Source: Gemmataceae bacterium
Lineage (GTDB): Bacteria > Planctomycetota > Planctomycetia > Gemmatales > Gemmataceae
Length of the DNA: 7,636 bases
Assembly (NCBI GenBank): GCA_025056835.1
Contig: JANWVS010000082.1
Coordinates: 1-7,636, forward strand
Direction of reading: 5' to 3'
Below the pieces are notes generated by a model that worked only from the letters and a program-made list of their open reading frames with translations, had not been told where the DNA came from and ran no database searches. Position numbers and translations under genes: made by a program. Of the stretch, positions 5,804 through 7,636 are shown one piece after another. The first letter of the stretch is position 1. The number at the start of each line of letters is the position of its first letter.

Positions 5804-7636
5804 ATGTGCGTGATGACCGACGCCGCCGAGACGACCTCTACGGGTAGCACTGATGCCGCCGCGCCTCCGCTCGTGTTCACATTTGCCGGCCGCACGATCA
5901 CCGCTCGAGCGGGCCAGAGCGTCGCCGCCGCCTTGTACGCCGCTGGTCAGCGCATCTTTTCCCGCAGCTTCAAATACCATCGCCCGCGGGGTTTGTTTTG
6001 CGCCTCCGGCGATTGTCCCAACTGCCTGATGCAGGTTGACGGCCGGCCGAACGTCCGCACGTGTATGGAACCAGTCCGAAGCGGCATGGTGGTGGCCCCG
6101 CAGAACGCCTGGCCGTCGCTCGGCTTCGATCTCCTCCGCCTCTTCGACTATTTGAGCTGGTTCCTCCCGGTCGGTTTCTACTATCGCCGATTCCACAAAC
6201 CTCGATGGGCCTGGCCGTGGTTCGAGCGCTTGCTTCGCCGCCTCGCTGGGTTGGGAACCATCGACGTGCAGGCTCGGCCGGCAAACGAATCGGCTGTCGT
6301 TCACCTGCAAGCGCAGGTCTGTGTCGTGGGCGGAGGCCCCTCGGGCATTACCGCGGCTTTGGAACATGCCCAACGCGGAGCCGAGGTATTATTGTTGGAG
6401 CGATCGCCGCGACTGGGCGGGCATTGGCTGTTCGACCGGCCCGCCGGCCCGGATCCTCTGCCGGAGCTGCTCGCCCACCTGCGCGCCTCTTCTCGAATTC
6501 GAGTCGAAACCGGTGCCCAGGCCTTTGGTCTTTACGAGGGCCGCTTGCTCGGCGCGATCCAGGCCGACCGTCTCCTCAAAGTGCGCGCCGGTCAATTCGT
6601 GCTTGCCACCGGGGCGCGGCAACGGCCCCTGGAGTTTGCCAACAACGATCTGCCCGGCATCATGCTCAGCGATGCCGTGCTGCGATTGGGATTTGGCGAC
6701 GGCGTTCGCGCCGGCCGACGAGCAGTGGTACTCACGAATCACGACGAAGGATGGCGGCACGTGCCCGAGCGGCTGCATGAATTGGGTATCGAAGTCGTTG
6801 CGGTCGTCGATGTCCGTCGTGCGCCGGTTGCGGCCCCTATCGGCACCATCTGGCCGATCTGGCCCGGTTATGCCGTTTTACGAGCGCTCGGCACCCGTCG
6901 TGTGCGAGCCGTCGAAATCGCGCGGCGCGGTCCCGATGGACGCACCGATCCCGGCTCGGCCCAGACCATTTCGTGCGATCTCGTGTGCCTGGCGACCGAG
7001 CGCCATCCGGCTCACGAGTTGGCCTTGCAAGCGGGAGCGCGCTACGCCTACCAGGCAGGGGTCTGGCAGATGGAGCAGGACGTGCCGGAAGTAATTTGCG
7101 TAGGCCGGGCTGCCCACCGCGCGGCGCCGCGACCCGACGGTAGCGAGCCGGATCTCCGGCAGATCCGGGGCGGCAAGCGTTTCGTTTGTTTGTGTGAAGA
7201 CGTCACCGTCAAGGATCTGGCCCAAGCGGTGGCCGAGGGATTCGACCATGTCGAAACGCTGAAGCGTTACACCACGATCGGGATGGGGCCGTGTCAAGGG
7301 AAAATGTGTGGGCTGCAAGGTGTCGAGGAATGTGCAAATCTGACCGGGCGGACCAAGGAGCCGTTGGCAGTGACGACGGCGCGGCCGCCGTTGGTGCCCG
7401 TGGAACTGGCCGTGTTGGCAGCCGAGACCCGACACCAACCGGTGCGGCGCACGCCCTTGCACCATTGGCATGCTGCCGCCGGGGCCAAATGGCTGGCTGC
7501 CGGTCAATGGCAACGACCCGAAACTTACGGCGACGCTGCCGCCGAGGTTCGGAATGTTCGCCAGCATGCGGGGCTGATCGATGTCAGCACCTTGGGCAAA
7601 ATCGAACTGGTCGGCCCCGACGCCGTCCCACTGCTC
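5804..7636 (+). CDS. Sarcosine oxidase alpha-like FAD oxidoreductase with two [2Fe-2S] sites, 3' end beyond window
   Basis: The first 611 codons of a SoxA-type protein (family length near 1000), probably an amine or amino-acid oxidoreductase of one-carbon metabolism in the cytoplasm. Numbering from ATG 5804: a ferredoxin-like domain (about 20-100) with SFKYHRPRG and C66, C71, C74, C87; the linker WPSLGFD and PVGFYYRRF typical of SoxA; an FAD-binding Rossmann site VVGGGPSGITAA (glycines 176-178 and 181) followed by LLLERSPRLGGH; and ATGARQRPLEF. A BFD-like domain follows with C462, C464, C497, C502 around TLKRYTTIGMGPC. HAGLIDVSTLGKIELVGPDA near the window end marks the start of the GcvT-like folate-binding domain. 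Classical heterotetrameric sarcosine oxidase alpha lacks these eight cysteines, so this copy may bind two [2Fe-2S] clusters and pass electrons to a carrier rather than to oxygen. ATG 5804 lacks a good ribosome site; ATG 5813, with GGGA 8 nt upstream, is equally possible. Partner subunits are not visible. Confidence 0.9.
   Translation, partial: MCVMTDAAETTSTGSTDAAAPPLVFTFAGRTITARAGQSVAAALYAAGQRIFSRSFKYHRPRGLFCASGDCPNCLMQVDGRPNVRTCMEPVRSGMVVAPQNAWPSLGFDLLRLFDYLSWFLPVGFYYRRFHKPRWAWPWFERLLRRLAGLGTIDVQARPANESAVVHLQAQVCVVGGGPSGITAALEHAQRGAEVLLLERSPRLGGHWLFDRPAGPDPLPELLAHLRASSRIRVETGAQAFGLYEGRLLGAIQADRLLKVRAGQFVLATGARQRPLEFANNDLPGIMLSDAVLRLGFGDGVRAGRRAVVLTNHDEGWRHVPERLHELGIEVVAVVDVRRAPVAAPIGTIWPIWPGYAVLRALGTRRVRAVEIARRGPDGRTDPGSAQTISCDLVCLATERHPAHELALQAGARYAYQAGVWQMEQDVPEVICVGRAAHRAAPRPDGSEPDLRQIRGGKRFVCLCEDVTVKDLAQAVAEGFDHVETLKRYTTIGMGPCQGKMCGLQGVEECANLTGRTKEPLAVTTARPPLVPVELAVLAAETRHQPVRRTPLHHWHAAAGAKWLAAGQWQRPETYGDAAAEVRNVRQHAGLIDVSTLGKIELVGPDAVPLL

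Noticed and set aside
6241..6340. Possible frameshift in the SoxA-like gene just before the FAD-binding motif
   Set aside because: Recounting base by base showed that the frame from ATG 5804 continues unbroken through VVGGGPSG to the window end.
6321..7094. A 257-codon plus-strand frame starting with GTG inside the flavoprotein gene
   Set aside because: It is an out-of-frame shadow; the SoxA-like frame is continuous here with the FAD-binding and BFD motifs.

Overview
The window looks like chromosomal DNA of a GC-rich member of the Planctomycetota. The strongest pointer is a complete secreted protein with Ig-like, DUF1549 and DUF1553 domains (1526-4003), an architecture that is abundant in and almost confined to that phylum and close relatives.

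Layout from left to right: (1) 1-1091, minus strand: most of a Cas10 (Csm1-like) gene, the large subunit of a type III CRISPR-Cas effector. Its 3' end runs off the left edge, so the other effector genes, any array and any ancillary nucleases would lie outside the window to the left. (2) 1092-1525: a non-coding divergent spacer with a perfect TATAAT facing cas10, an imperfect 37-bp tandem duplication and a candidate promoter with a dyad facing right. (3) 1526-4003, plus strand: the DUF1549/DUF1553 protein. (4) 4004-4067: a short convergent spacer with an imperfect hairpin. (5) 4068-5675, minus strand: a secreted multidomain protein with a thioredoxin fold and a CPPC active site. (6) 5676-5803: a divergent spacer with a 16-bp near-palindrome. 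(7) 5804-7636, plus strand: the first 611 codons of a sarcosine-oxidase-alpha-like flavoprotein that keeps two full [2Fe-2S] cysteine sets and runs off the right edge.

The genes alternate in direction, so each is probably its own transcription unit, and nothing shows that they share one pathway. The most notable item is the Cas10. It carries both palm signatures (GDISGIQ and GGDD) and the zinc-ribbon cysteines. However, it starts almost exactly at the first palm strand, with an in-frame stop upstream, so it has no room for the N-terminal HD nuclease domain. That predicts a type III complex that makes cyclic oligoadenylate but does not cut ssDNA through Cas10. HD-less Cas10 is known, notably in subtype III-D, so this is an informative variant rather than a proven new system.
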